Shown: positions 32,405-43,364 of the stretch, piece after piece
Numbering within the stretch: the stretch's first letter is position 1
How the letters are laid out: every line of letters begins with the position of its first letter
From: Camellia lanceoleosa
Lineage: Eukaryota; Streptophyta; Magnoliopsida; Ericales; Theaceae
Assembly: GCA_025200525.1 (NCBI GenBank)
Contig: CM045770.1
Coordinates: forward strand, 127,759,429-127,823,428
Direction of reading: 5' to 3'
DNA: 64,000 nt
Notes under the pieces: model-generated
The model's input: the letters and a program-made list of their open reading frames with translations, nothing else
Database searches by the model: none
What the model was told of the DNA's origin: nothing
Position numbers and translations under genes: made by a program

Positions 32405-33004
32405 ACTTGATCCTAGAACACTCTCAAGGTTGAATTATGATTCTCAAGGCTCAACCAAGGCTCCAAGGTTCAGCTCTAAGGGTGTCTATGATGTATGGAT
32501 ATGGTTCAAGGATGATATAATATCACAAAGCTAGCTTGCTAAGGAAGAAGGAGCTCTCAAAGATTTTTTACACTCTTGGAAATTTTTCTAACCCTCAAAA
32601 TAGAGATATTAGCTCGTATTTATAGAATTTGAGCCAAATAGGTCACAAATATCTTCAAAAATAGATAGCCGGCTGATTTCTGCCCAGAATAGTGTTGCTC
32701 GTCCAAAAGGCACGGTCGGCTCCAAATGGCCACGGCTAGCCTCCAATGAGGCACGGCTGGGCCCCAATGTGGCTCCCCTGTTCCTCTATTTCAGGCTCAA
32801 TATGTGTTGGCACAGTGCTAAAAGATGGATTTTTGTGGTATATAGGTATAGAAACAGCCTGGGTATGAAAGGTTGAGACTTTTTAGAGCTAAAAACCGGA
32901 TTCCTTCGTTGAGAATTCGAAACATTGACAACGTAACTGTCATTATTGAGTGCTTAGGACAAAGTGCCAAAGTCTTACGGGTGGTCAAAAATGGGGTGTC
33001 TACA
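32405..33004 (-). repeat. 5' LTR of the Tat element (inner end approximate)
   Basis: On the minus strand it opens TGTAGACACCCCATTTTTGA at 33004. A word cluster (GGCACGGCTGGGCC, GGCACGGTCGGC, CTCCAATGAGGC) lies at 32695-32780, and a TATA box near 32620. The inner end and primer-binding site are not clear, so 32405 is only a working boundary set by the following open region. Confidence 0.6.
32617..32624 (-). promoter_or_regulatory. TATA box of the Tat LTR
   Basis: The minus strand reads TTCTATAAATACGAGC, placed after the word cluster and before a pyrimidine-rich leader, as an LTR promoter should be. Confidence 0.55.
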
Positions 33005-33960
33005 GATGGGAAACATGATTTAGGATTATGATAGAGGGGGTTCTATGGCATCCAAAAATTCAAAGAGTTCTACGTCTTCTCATCTATCACTGTTACTGGC
33101 CGTGTCATTAAATGCTATGTCGGGAAAGAGTACGGATAGTATGGGACAAAGTGGGATCACTTGTTATCGATGTGGTGAGTAGGGTCACAAGTCCATTACA
33201 TGTCCATGGAGGGGTAACCAACAACATCAGCCTTCTACTCGTCCTCAGAATCAAACCGTGGGTGGGGGTCAATGGCAATTTACTATCAATGTGACCAGCC
33301 AAGTCATATGAAGAAGTTTTGTCCCCAGATTGTCGAAACAGCTAGTGCTTCAAGGTTTCAGGCAGGGCAGAGCCAGAGACAGACTCATTAGCTAGTTCAG
33401 TCTGGACAGGCGTCTAAAGTTGTACATGGGGCTACCTCCGCACAGTTCGTGCAACATGCTTATTATCAGATGGGTGGGCAGAGTGAACAGAGACCCCAAG
33501 GGAGAGTCTATAATGTTACCGCATCTAAACAGTCGACCGGGCCAATGGTGATGTAAGGTACATATCTTATATATAATACTTGGGCCAATGTATTGATAGA
33601 TATGGAGGCATCTTACTCATTCATTACATCAACATTTGCATCCATATTGGGGTTAGACGTTGAACCATTAAAATCTTCTCTTGTGGTAAAATCACCGGTT
33701 GTGGGTAAGATGGTATTAAACCATAGGTGTCGCGGGTTTGTGATTAAAGTTGTTGTCCACCTACTTCCTTTTAGTTTGGTGTTGTTAGATATGACGAATT
33801 TTGATGTTATCCTCGGTATGGACTAGTTGTCCTCTTATCGTGCTGTAATAGATTGTTATCGTAGGAGAGTTACAGCGTGTACGACTGGGGGTGCCTGTTT
33901 TTATTTTATGGGAGATAGAACTGATAGACTTTTAACATTGTCATATGACTCTCGTAGTTG
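33005..33960 (+). pseudogene. gag end and protease of the chromovirus
   Basis: Two knuckle-like remnants are seen: one near 33160 ('CYRCGE', stop, 'GHKSITCP') and one near 33280 ('YQCDQPSHMKKFCPQ'). A protease part follows: 'MIDMEASYSFITSTFASILG', where the family has Asp-Thr/Ser-Gly-Ala, so the active site is changed here to Asp-Met-Glu-Ala, and then 'VVVHLLPFSLVLLDMTNFDV' and 'ILGMD'. TAG and TGA codons and frame changes break it. Confidence 0.65.
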
Positions 33961-35400
33961 AGGCAAATTCACTTCCCTTCTTGCAACTTTGATGAGTGAC
34001 AGGAATAGTGAAGTGCAAGGGGTATTTCCTAGGGTGGTTTGTGATTATTTAGATGTCTTTCCAAATGACCTCACCGAGTTACCACCTCATCGTGAGGTTG
34101 AGTTTTCTATAGACCTAGTGCCGATTACGACACCCATTTCTATGTCACCCTACAGATTTGCTCCGGCAGAGTTGCTGGTTTCGAAGAAGCAATTACAAGA
34201 GTTGTTAGACAAGGGTTTTATACGCTCTAGTACTTCACCCTGGGGAGCGCTGACTTTCTTTTCCAAGAAGAATGATGGTTCATTAAGGCTATGCATTGAT
34301 TATCGGAAGCTGAATAGGGTCACGATTAAGAATAAGTACCCGTTACCTTGAATAGATGATCTTTTTGACCAAGTTAAGGGTTTTCAGTCTTTCTCAAAGA
34401 TAGATCTAAGATCGGGTTATCATCAGTTACGCGTGAAAGAAGAAGATATTCCAAAGATGGCCTTTCGTACTCGATATGGCCACTATGAATTCCTTGTGAT
34501 ACCATTTGGTTTAACCAATGCTCCTGCCACCTTTATGGACTTGATGAATTGGGTTTTCCGAGAATATTTCGACAAGTTTGTGGTAGTCTTTGTAGATGAT
34601 ATTTTTATATATTCACCATCTAAGAAGGAACATGAGGTGCACCTTCACATTGTGTTGCAATTACTTAGGAAGCACAGGCTATATGCCAAGTATGAGAAAT
34701 GTGAGTTTTAGCTCTTCGAGGTGAAATTTTTGGGTCACGTTGTTTCTAAGGATGGGGTTGTCGTAGATTCTTCGAAGATCGAGGCACTACAGAATTGGAA
34801 GCGACCTAGGAATACATTTGAGATCCGTAGTTTCTTGGGTCTTGTCAGTTACTATAGACGATTTGTGAAAGACTTCTCGTCGTTAGCTTGTCCATTGACT
34901 AGGCTAACGGGAAATGGAGTGAAGTTCGTTTGGAATGAATCATTTGAGAAATCCTTTTTAGAGCTGAAGGCTAGATTAACCACTGCACCAGTTTTGGTCA
35001 TTCCAGAAAGGGGTTTGGGTTATACTATATACTGTGATGCCTCTAGGGAAGGTTTGGGATGTGTTTAGATGCAAGAAGGTAAGGTAGTGGTGTAAGGTAA
35101 GGTAGTGGCGTACGATCCGCACCAATTGAAAACCCATGAAACAAATTACCTGACTCTTGATTTAGAGTTCGTTGCAGTTATTTTTGCTCTAAAACTGTGG
35201 AGACATTACTTGTATGGAGATAAATTTGAGGTGTTCTCAGATCATAAAAGTCTTAAATTCCTATTTTCCTAAAAGGATTTGAATTTACGTCAAAGAAGGT
35301 GCATGGAATTTTTAAACGATTACGATTTTGAATTATACTACCAACCCAGAAAAGCCAATGTGGTGGCCGATGCTTTAAGTAGAAAATCTATGAGTACTAT
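33961..35400 (+). pseudogene. Reverse transcriptase and RNase H of the chromovirus
   Basis: Conserved blocks in order: '[20 protein letters not shown]', '[20 protein letters not shown]', '[20 protein letters not shown]', '[18 protein letters not shown]', catalytic '[19 protein letters not shown]' (Phe-Val-Asp-Asp), '[20 protein letters not shown]', RNase H '[14 protein letters not shown]', and 'QPRKANVVADALSRK'. Stops include TGA 34349-34351 where Arg is usual, TAG 34709-34711 where Trp is usual, TAG 35066-35068, and TAA near 35270 where Gln is usual. There is also a short duplication GTAAGGTAGTGG near 35080-35105. Confidence 0.85.
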
Positions 35401-36944
35401 TGCCAATCTTGTAAATAGGGAATGGGAAATGTTGGGTGATTTGGGTGAATTTGATTTGCATCTTAGTGAATTTTCTAAGCATGCCACTTCATTTTCTGTC
35501 CTTACACAATCGACGCTTGTTACTCGGGTTATAGAGGCACAATGGGATAAGTTGAAAGTTGAAACAATGAAGGAGAAAATTTCACAAGGGAAAGGGAAAA
35601 GGGGTTTGAGGGTGGATTCCAATTTTAATGTCCGGTATCTAGACTGCCTTTTTGTACTTGAATCGTGTAGAGACGAGGTACTTCCGGAATTTCACCACTC
35701 TTGTCTTGCAATACATCCGGGGGGCACAAAAATGTACCATGACATTAGCCGACAATTTTTGTGGAGGGGTATGAAGCGGGATGTGGCTTCTTTTGTGTCC
35801 AAGTGTTTAACTTGTCAACAAGTCAAGGTATAACATCAACGACCAGCCGGGTTATTGCAGCCCTTGCCTATCGCGGAGTGGAAGTGGGAATGTATCACTA
35901 TGGACTTTGTTTCGGGTCTCCCTAGAACACAAAAGGGTAATGACACAGTTTGGGTGGTGGTGGATCGACTTACTAAGTCAGCTCATTTTCTCGCTACACG
36001 TATGGAGGACTCAATTGATTACCTGGTAGAACTTTATGTTAAAGAGATTATCTAGCTTCATGGAGTTCTGGTAAGTATTGTCTCGGATCGAGACCCTTGT
36101 TTTATCGTATGGTTGTGGCAAAGCCTACAAACTATTATGTGCACTCAGTTAACTTTTACCACCGCTTACCACCCACAAACCGATGGACTGTCCGAGTGTA
36201 CTATCCAAATCTTAGAAGATATGTTGAGAGCTTGTGTACTAGATTTTAAAGGTTCTTGGGAGAGACACCTACCTTTAATGGAATTTGCCTACAATAATAG
36301 TTTTCAAGCTAGCATTAGGATGGCTCCTTTTGAACTTTGTATGGGCGACCATGTAAGTCACTGATGTGTTGGACTGAGGTGGGGGACTCACCTATGCTTG
36401 GACCGAAAGTGTTCGTGAGACCACTGAAAAAATAGCTCTCATTTGGAAATGGTTAGTAATGGCTCAGAGTCGACAAAAGAGCTATGCAGACCGGAGGAGA
36501 AGACCCCTATCTTTTGATGTGGATGATCATGTATTTTTGAAGATATTGCCTAGAAAAGGTTTAATGAGGTTTGGTTAAAGCAGAAAATTGTCATCTAGGT
36601 TCATTGGTCCATTTGACATTATAGAAAGGGTAAGAGAGGTAGCTTATCACCTTGCATTGCCACCGCAATTATCTGGAGTGCACAATGTGTTTCATGTCTC
36701 CATGCTTCGCAAGTATGAACCTGATCCTTCCTATGTCTTGGATTGGAAAAATTTAGAGGTGGACAATAATGCTTTATATGAAGAGAGACCGATGAAGATC
36801 TTAGATACTCGGGAACAAATTTTGAGAGGCAAAGTCATTCCTTTAGTTAAAGTGTTATGGCATCACCATGGGGTAGAAGAGGCCACGTAGGAACGAGAAA
36901 CTGAAGTTCGTGAGAAATACCCTGATTTATTGAATGACATGTAA
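35401..36944 (+). pseudogene. Integrase and chromodomain-type C-terminus of the chromovirus
   Basis: The zinc-binding region ('HHSCLAIHPGGTKMYHDISR', 'VSKCLTCQQVKV') is followed by the catalytic core ('ITMDFVSGLPRTQKGNDTVW', 'LVSIVSDRDPCF', 'TTAYHPQTDGLSECTIQILE'). The C-terminal part is 'SSRFIGPFDIIERVREVAYH', 'LSGVHNVFHVSMLRKYEPDP' and a chromodomain-like end ('EERPMKILDTREQILRGKVI', 'VLWHHHGVEEAT'), finishing at TAA 36942-36944. In chromoviruses the chromodomain steers insertion to heterochromatin. Stops near 35830, 36053 and 36362 break the frame. Confidence 0.82.
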
Positions 36945-37168
36945 ACTTGCTTGTTTGTTAATCTTAGATCATTGTAGGGGGAGGTTGTAAAAGGCAGGTA
37001 AAAGAAAGAAATCCAAATTTCTATGCTATTTTTTGAAGTTAACTTTGATTTTGTTTTGTTTAAGAAGTGGTGATGATTGAAACTATTGTTATTGTGATAT
37101 TCATCTTTCTTGGGAATTGTTAGAGTTGTTTTGGTAGGAACTATGAAATTTCGAGGATGAAATTTCTT

Positions 37169-37180
37169 AAGGGAGGTAGG
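37169..37180 (+). promoter_or_regulatory. Polypurine tract of the chromovirus
   Basis: AAGGGAGGTAGG lies one base before the 3' LTR and just after ATTTCGAGGATGAAATTTC, a phrase typical of Del/Tekay elements at this place. It would prime plus-strand DNA synthesis. Confidence 0.75.
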
Positions 37181-37181
37181 C

Positions 37182-38676
37182 TATAATAGCTGTTTTTTGC
37201 TCGAGCCTTCATTTGGTCGCTCGAGCGGAAATTTGAAACTCCTAGTACCTTGCATGTTTGTAGGCAAGACCGCTCGAGCGAATGAATGGTCACTCGGGCA
37301 TAAAATGCGAGCTCCTAGTATTTTCACTGTAGCTCTGCAAAATTTCTGAGACCTTGCGTTCACCGCTCGAGCTGTGGAAAGTTCGCTCGAGCGGTCTGGT
37401 CGGGGCAGCAGGTTATATTGCGATCCAAAAACTTTTCTAACTTATTTCTCTCACACTCCTTCTCTCTCTAACAACCCTCTTTCCAAAACCTTAGCTAGAA
37501 CACCCTAGATTTCATCTAGTAAGAGCAAGAATCGATCTTTGGGCCTTCATTAAAGTTGTTATCTTCGCCAAGAGCTACATTTTGAACCGATTAGATTGTG
37601 GTATTTCAGAAGCTCATCACGTGTACCTTCATCTCTTTTCATGTGACCTTGATGTAGGAATACCTTTACCTTTGCATATTTATATTTTGGCTTAAATGTG
37701 TGTGAATCTTAAGGTGTGTGGAACTATTGAGATGGATGTGGTATTTATATATACATACATATATATATATATGGGCTTTTTGTTGATGAAGTGTTTGTGT
37801 GAAATTGATGGTGGATTGTGGAATCAATTATGAAATAATGAGTAAATATACTTGAATTAAGGAAAGTAAATAGTTGAAAGGAAAAGCCTCAAATTTTTAT
37901 ATGTAACCCTAAGGGTTATTTTTTTTTTAAATTTTTTATTTTGACTTAATGGTTATGGATAAGTAAAATTGGGGAGTCCTTGTGATTATTTGTGTTATGT
38001 TTAAAATGTTAATGTTTTGGAATGTGTTTGAGGTGCCTACTTGCCCGGTTTATGTGAGGGCGACGAATGTGGGGATGTAGTGAGGTGTCCGTTGGCCAGT
38101 TTGTGTAAGGACGACGAAAGTGGAAGGTTTGAGGTGTCCACTAGCCATCTGTGTAAGGATGGGAAAATGTGGGGATTGAATGGTGAATTGTGTGTTGTGT
38201 AATAATTTCTAAACCAATGGAAATTCATGGGCATTAATAAAGGTCATGCATATTTAAACCAAATGTTTATATAATTTGTTAAAGTTATTCTCTACTGGGC
38301 AATTACTCATTCCTATTTACTAATATTTCAGGAAATAAAGAGCCCCACAACCGTCAATGAAGAAGAAGAAAACGACTACGTCTTTGCAAAAATCTAAATT
38401 TTGTGAACTTGAAGTTGTAACTTCTTTTCTACTTTTATTTTGAATTTTTTGTATTTTTGTATTAAATATCACAATGTTATTAGTAACTTATAGGATAATG
38501 TAATTGTTTTGTAATCTTCTCTAGCTCACTGAATCAAGATAAGTATTTTGTAATTTTGTGAACAAAATCTACACTTCAATGAGAAAGATAAACATTTGCA
38601 CGGGATTATGTCATGTGTTTATGTGGAGAATGTTCTTTTAATTGTTTATTGGGAATTATATGTGTGGGGTGTTACA
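37182..38676 (+). repeat. 3' LTR of the chromovirus
   Basis: It begins TATAATAGC after the polypurine tract and most likely ends GGGGTGTTACA at 38676; an alternative end, GGGGATGTTACA, lies near 38730. CGCTCGAGCG-type words lie at 37198-37225, 37270-37300 and 37362-37400. CTCTCTCTAACA and a pyrimidine-rich leader follow. There is no 5' LTR in the window to compare. Confidence 0.7.
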
Positions 38677-39109
38677 CGCGTTGATGAGTTCATCTTGATT
38701 ATCAAATGTTAATTATATGGGGATGTTACATGTTAAATAATCGGCAACATGGGTTCGAGTAAGGAAATTTGATATATTTTGAAGGAAAAAAAAAAAAAAA
38801 GAGCTTACCTTGGCTACGAACGATATCTTCAGCTCTAGAATTGAAATCCCTAATTATAGAAGAGAGCATAGAAGAGAGGCCCTTGGCCACTGAAGAAGAA
38901 GAAGAAGGAAAAAAAAAAAAAAAGAAGTAGAATTGTGAAATAATAATTCAATTATATGCACATAAATTTAATTTACCAAAAAGGTAAATCATAGAGGTCC
39001 TCTTCATTTGAGAAACTTTTTTTTTTCCCCCCTATGAGAGAAAGAGTGTGTGATCAACGGGGCTTTTTAGTAGGTTTTTGTCTTAACTTTTAGGGTTTTG
39101 GGAGATAAT
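38677..39109. other. AT-rich spacer with A-runs
   Basis: Two A-runs (near 38788 and 38909) and an AGAAGAAGAAG stretch occur. A minus-strand open stretch near 38800-38890 ends in a GTAAGC donor-like site but is too short to call an exon. Nothing else is seen. Confidence 0.4.
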
Positions 39110-39438
39110 GGGCTTGTTTGGTTTGAGTTTCGGAGACGAATTTTAGAAAAAAATTTCTCAAAAATTGTTTGGTTTGAGTTTTTCTCAAAAAAAATTCCAA
39201 AATCACTTTCTCTCTCCTACACATCAATCAATCACTTTTTCTCTCTCCTCTCTCCTTCTCAATCACTTTTTCTCTCACACACATCTACTTAATTCTTTTA
39301 AAATATCTAATCATCCCAAACTCCCACAAAAAATTTCTCTCTCAAAATATACAACCAAACAAACCAAAAAATTTTCTAAAACAACTCTCCTAATTTTTTT
39401 TCAAAAACAACTCTCCCAAAAACAAACCAAACAAGCCC
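39110..39438. mobile_element. MITE-like element, 329 bp
   Basis: The ends are inverted repeats: GGGCTTGTTTGGTTTGAGTTT at the left, and AACAAACCAAACAAGCCC at the right. The inner sequence has no coding potential and has further inverted CTCTCTCC-type stretches. It is flanked by AAT on both sides. Superfamily not determined. Confidence 0.7.
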
Positions 39439-40206
39439 AATGATTTTTAGGGGTATGGGGTGTGCATTTTAGCATGTGTGAAATTTTCGTAAAGATAATT
39501 TTGATATAATTTTGGGAGAATAAATAAATTTTAAGAATTTTAAAATTTATAAATAAAAATATAAAGAAATAGAGTTCCAAAATAATAAATAAGATGCTAA
39601 TAACATCACTCTTATTTTTTTTACACTCTTTAGGATTTACTTTTTCATAGATTAAGGGGAAAGAAAAATAAGATCACCCACAATACCCCCATATGTTTAC
39701 TGAATTCATAACCTCTATGATAAGAATTGAAATTATTCCTTAAAATGGATGGATATGATCAAATGAAATAATAATTTAGGGCTTAAACATGGATGGCATA
39801 ATTTACATCTGATGAGGTTATTTGTTATAATTTATTTGTGCTAATAATAATGTTTTGGTAAATTATAAATATATTATTTAAGATTTGCTTAAAATACGAA
39901 TTGGTTTTGTGATTCTACATCTCACTCTCTCAAGTTTCTAATTAAATAACAAATGCTCTATTTTATTAGAAAATTATTAAGTTAATTAATTATTTTTAAT
40001 GATGCCATAAATATATTTAAATTAATAATTCATATAATTTTATTATTGTATAAGAAAATATTTAAGAATTTTATTTTTCTATAAATTTTGTTAAATTAAA
40101 AATATTTGAGAAAATGAGGTAATTGCAATTCCAAACCTATAGGGGTAATTCTGCATTTTTTTTAATTCTAGAAATCTATGCAAGACTGTTTAATAAGTTG
40201 ATTTTT
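39439..40206. other. AT-rich intergenic sequence
   Basis: No gene, repeat or RNA is recognised in this stretch of very AT-rich DNA. Confidence 0.5.
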
Positions 40207-40380
40207 AAGCCTATGTTTGGGAAGTGGGTTTTGGAGCTTTTTTGGCTAAAATAGCCATAAAAAATAAAATAGACTTTTTAGTCTAATAAGACAAAATATC
40301 ACATCCAATCCATAATCATTACATTTTTTCTCTTACAAAAAACCTAAAAAAGCCAAAAACCCTTCCCAAAGTAGGCTTTT
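40207..40380. mobile_element. MITE-like element, about 175 bp, beside the MULE
   Basis: Inverted ends: AGCCTATGTTTGGGAAGTGG at the left and CCCTTCCCAAAGTAGGCTTT at the right. Related sequence (GCTAAAATAGCTAC, then CAACTCACTTTCCAAACAAA) lies just right of the MULE at 46841-46910, so the MULE may have jumped next to or into a pair of such elements. Confidence 0.6.
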
Positions 40381-40397
40381 TAGCCCCAGACTAAAAT

Positions 40398-40988
40398 GAG
40401 ATCAAGTTTCTCACGGATGTGCCATGAATACCAATTTTACGGACACCCTATCAAGTATTGACACGTCATGTATAATAATGAAATAGTGGGATAGTTTATT
40501 TCATACCATAGAGAGAGAGTTGAAACTTCCAATAACTTAACTACAGTTAGAGTTTTAAATAATATAAAATAAATTATAATGAATTGAATTAGGTTGAGCC
40601 CACTTTCAAAAGCTGCGCAAAAAGCCATTCTTCTTCTCCGACGATCAAAAACTCAGACCTCAACTCCATCTTCTCCGACAAGAAAAAATCGAGACCATCA
40701 AACGTGCATATAATCTAGTGAGTTGTTTGATTATCTCAGTTCTTCTCCTTTTATATTTTTTGAAACAATTTTCCAAATCGTGATATAAATTAAAATTGTC
40801 TGGAACAATTTTGATCGGGTTGCAACGGAGAGTGGGATTGGGAAGAGCAAATGATGAACCATCATTCACCATTAACTGAATGTTCATCTCAATATCATTT
40901 TGTATATTGGATTACAAAATTAATCTCAGCCTCTGTTTTGGTTTTTTTTTCTTTTTCTTTCTTTTATTGTCTTTGGATTAAAGATTGG
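40398..40988 (+). repeat. Left terminal inverted repeat of the MULE
   Basis: About 591 bp, closely matching the reverse complement of 46252-46839. An example is TCTCACGGATGTGCCATGAA here and TTCATGGCACATCCGTGAGA at the other end. A few substitutions and short indels separate them. Confidence 0.9.
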
Positions 40989-41021
40989 AGGGATGATAGA
41001 AAAAGCAAAAGCGAAAAGTGA

Positions 41022-41215
41022 GAATCAAAAACTTAGACCTCAATTCCGTTTTCTCCGGCAAGAAAAAATTGAAACCACCATCAAATGTGCATATAATCTA
41101 GTGAGTTGTTTGATTATCTCAGTTCTTCTCCCTTTCTATTTTTTGAAACAATTTTCCAAATCGTGATATAAATCCATCATTCTCTGCCTGGAACGATTTT
41201 GATCAGGTCACAACT
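41022..41215 (+). repeat. Direct partial duplicate of the left inverted repeat
   Basis: ATCAAAAACTTAGACCTCAA and GTGCATATAATCTAGTGAG repeat what is seen at 40645-40720, and the copy runs on to the CGTGATATAAAT phrase. It is a second, more diverged copy of the inner third of the terminal repeat, directly next to it. Confidence 0.8.
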
Positions 41216-41602
41216 AGAGCAAAGGAAATCCAATGAAAAATACCAATAATATGGCGTTGAGGACTCGAAGCCAGAGGTCCGATCGAGGATAGTGATATTG
41301 GTACTGATGTGGTGGGAATGTGTTTCAGAAAACAGTGGTCGTGGGATTGGGATTTCGCCCATAGTGGCCAAGCAAGGATCGAGGATTTGCGGTTGAAATC
41401 TGCTCTTGACCCTCCAAAGTAGTTTATTTTTATTTTTTGATTAAAAAAATTAATTATTTGATCCCATTTGTAGCTTGTAAAAGTTTTAGTTATTGGCGTT
41501 TTCTTTCTCTAAAACACTATTCAGGCGGATTTTTGGTCTATTTTTTACTCAAGTCTTGTTTGTTCAAGTCATAGGATTGGGAATGATCTAGTTCTTTTCT
41601 GA

Positions 41603-42057
41603 CACTGTGTTTGGGAACCTAAGAAAGAAAAGAAAAGAAATGATTACTTAAAGAAAAGAAATGATTGTGATTTCTCACATTTTTGTTTGGATAAGGAAGA
41701 AATAAAAGAAAAGAAATGATTATGATTTATCTCATTATTGTTTGGTTAGATTTCATTAAAAGAAAAGAAAAGAAATTATTTTATGTTATATTACCAAAAT
41801 AACCTTTTTATATTTTCAATCATTTTATTTCTTTTATTTTTATAGGGACAAAATTAGTATTATAAAAATAGTGGTTTCTTTTCTCTCCCAATCTCTCCAC
41901 TTTTGGGATGATTGAAAATGAGGCTTATAAGAGAAATGAGTTTCTCTCAATTTCTTTCCATTTTTCTCCACTTAAATTATCCAAACAAGTAAGAGAAATG
42001 CATATCTCTCTATTTCTTTTCTTTTCTCTCCAAATCACTCAATCCAAACATAGAGTG
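41603..42057. mobile_element. MITE-like insertion inside the MULE
   Basis: The ends read CACTGTGTTTGG at the left and CCAAACATAGAGTG at the right. Inner AAAGAAAAGAAATGATT stretches at the left mirror CTCTCAATTTCTTTCC-type stretches at the right. No coding sequence. The target duplication was not resolved. Confidence 0.5.
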
Positions 42058-43364
42058 AGGGTTCAATTTTGTGATTGGTGTTTCTTGGCTTTTTTGTTAG
42101 GATTTTTTTCTTTATTTTGTTTTCATTTTGTTTTTATTTTTTTTCCCTTTCTGTTTTTTGGCTACGATGCTATTTTTTAGCTTTCTTTTTGTTGATGTTT
42201 GTCTCATTATCATTTTGTATATAAGATTTCATCAATAAAATTTTTTATTTTTGTGAATCAGAAAAATATAAGTACTATTTTATTTGCATTAAAGGAAAAT
42301 CAAATTTTAGTGCTGCCTGTTAAATCTTATTGTGAGCATTGACACCAAAGGCACACTCAATATTGCAATAATCCAGTTGAAACTTTGATTATATATATAT
42401 TTGGTGAAGTTGCTGTTTCATTAAAGCTTGCAACAAAAGTGATGTAAGTGGGGGGCGGGAATTTTTAGATGTATTGAAATTTTTTTAGGAGCAAGTTCTA
42501 AATGGGGAATGGAATTTTTGTCCAAAATAATAGATGGAACTCCACCTGTATACCTGTTTTTTTGTTCCAGCTACTAGACGAAATACATGTGAATTTTTTT
42601 GAGTCTAGTAACTTTCTCTCTACCTTTATAAATAAATTATAATAAAATCACCTATCGATCATGTATAGTCCAAGTAATGCATATCATAATAACTAAATTC
42701 AATCATAAAAATTACCAATATCATAGTTAATTGAACTCAAAAAAGACTCAAAGTGGCACTAGCTATTAATAGTTATCACACCCAAATAATATCAAACATC
42801 TACCAGTTGGTTATCATTACTCAATACCAATTGTGTCAAAGTGGTTATTTTTATCATGTTCTTCATCAATCCAAAATCAATCCTGACATGTATGTTGTTT
42901 CGATGCTTTCACTTGTGTATGTTTTTTCCGGCCTCCATCATTAGATCCTGCACTAACAATAATCATTAAAGAAATTAGAAAATTGATGAAATTGTAAATC
43001 GATTAAATTTGAAATTTTAAAGTTTTATTACTAAATTAAAAAATTAATACCATGAATGTAGAAGGCTTAGGATCTTGAGACACAGTAAATTAAGGACATG
43101 GAAGATCCAAAGTTATTGGCATGGAGTGCTTCATGTGAGAAAATTCAAGAAACAAAAAATTCATTTATGAGAAACAACTAATCATCTATGAGAAGAAACA
43201 AAAATTCATAGAACTCTTAAATTACCTGATGAAATATTTGACTGGTAGGCGACAAACTTACATTGGCATTATCTCTGTAAGAGGGAAAAAAAATATAACT
43301 TAAAATTACATAAAATTTAACTTAAGTAAGAAGAAGAAGAAGAAGAGTAAGGCAATCATATAAA

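Larger units (their letters stand above)
25952..33004 (-). mobile_element. Tat-lineage gypsy retrotransposon, minus strand, decayed
   Basis: Minus-strand order from 33004 downwards: LTR, degraded gag region, protease, linker, reverse transcriptase (YVDD), RNase H, a second RNase H, integrase. The second RNase H between the first one and the integrase is the hallmark of the Tat/Ogre group. The 5' LTR outer end is clear at 33004 (TGTAGACACCCCATTTTTG on the minus strand). The 3' LTR was not found with confidence. At 33004 it abuts the middle of a chromovirus gag, so it inserted into that element or a deletion joined them. Confidence 0.8.
33005..38676 (+). mobile_element. Tekay/Del-like chromovirus, 5'-truncated
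   Basis: From left to right: end of gag with zinc knuckles, protease, reverse transcriptase, RNase H, integrase with chromodomain-type C-terminus, polypurine tract and 3' LTR. The 5' LTR and the start of gag are missing, because the element is cut at 33004 by the Tat LTR. Many stops interrupt the polyprotein. Its LTR carries the same CGCTCGAGCG cluster as the solo LTRs elsewhere in the window, which ties them to this lineage. Confidence 0.82.

Noticed and set aside
3154..33004. One giant Tat element with LTRs at 5318 and 33004
   Set aside because: Both LTRs open with TGTAGACACCCCATTTTT, but the rest differs far too much for two LTRs of one insertion. The shared start is a lineage feature.
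38790..38900. Possible short minus-strand exon ending in GTAAGC
   Set aside because: About 70 bp without homology I recognise, next to A-runs and AGA repeats; too little evidence.
40660..40887. 75-residue frame present at both MULE ends
   Set aside because: It lies wholly inside the terminal inverted repeats and is explained by them.
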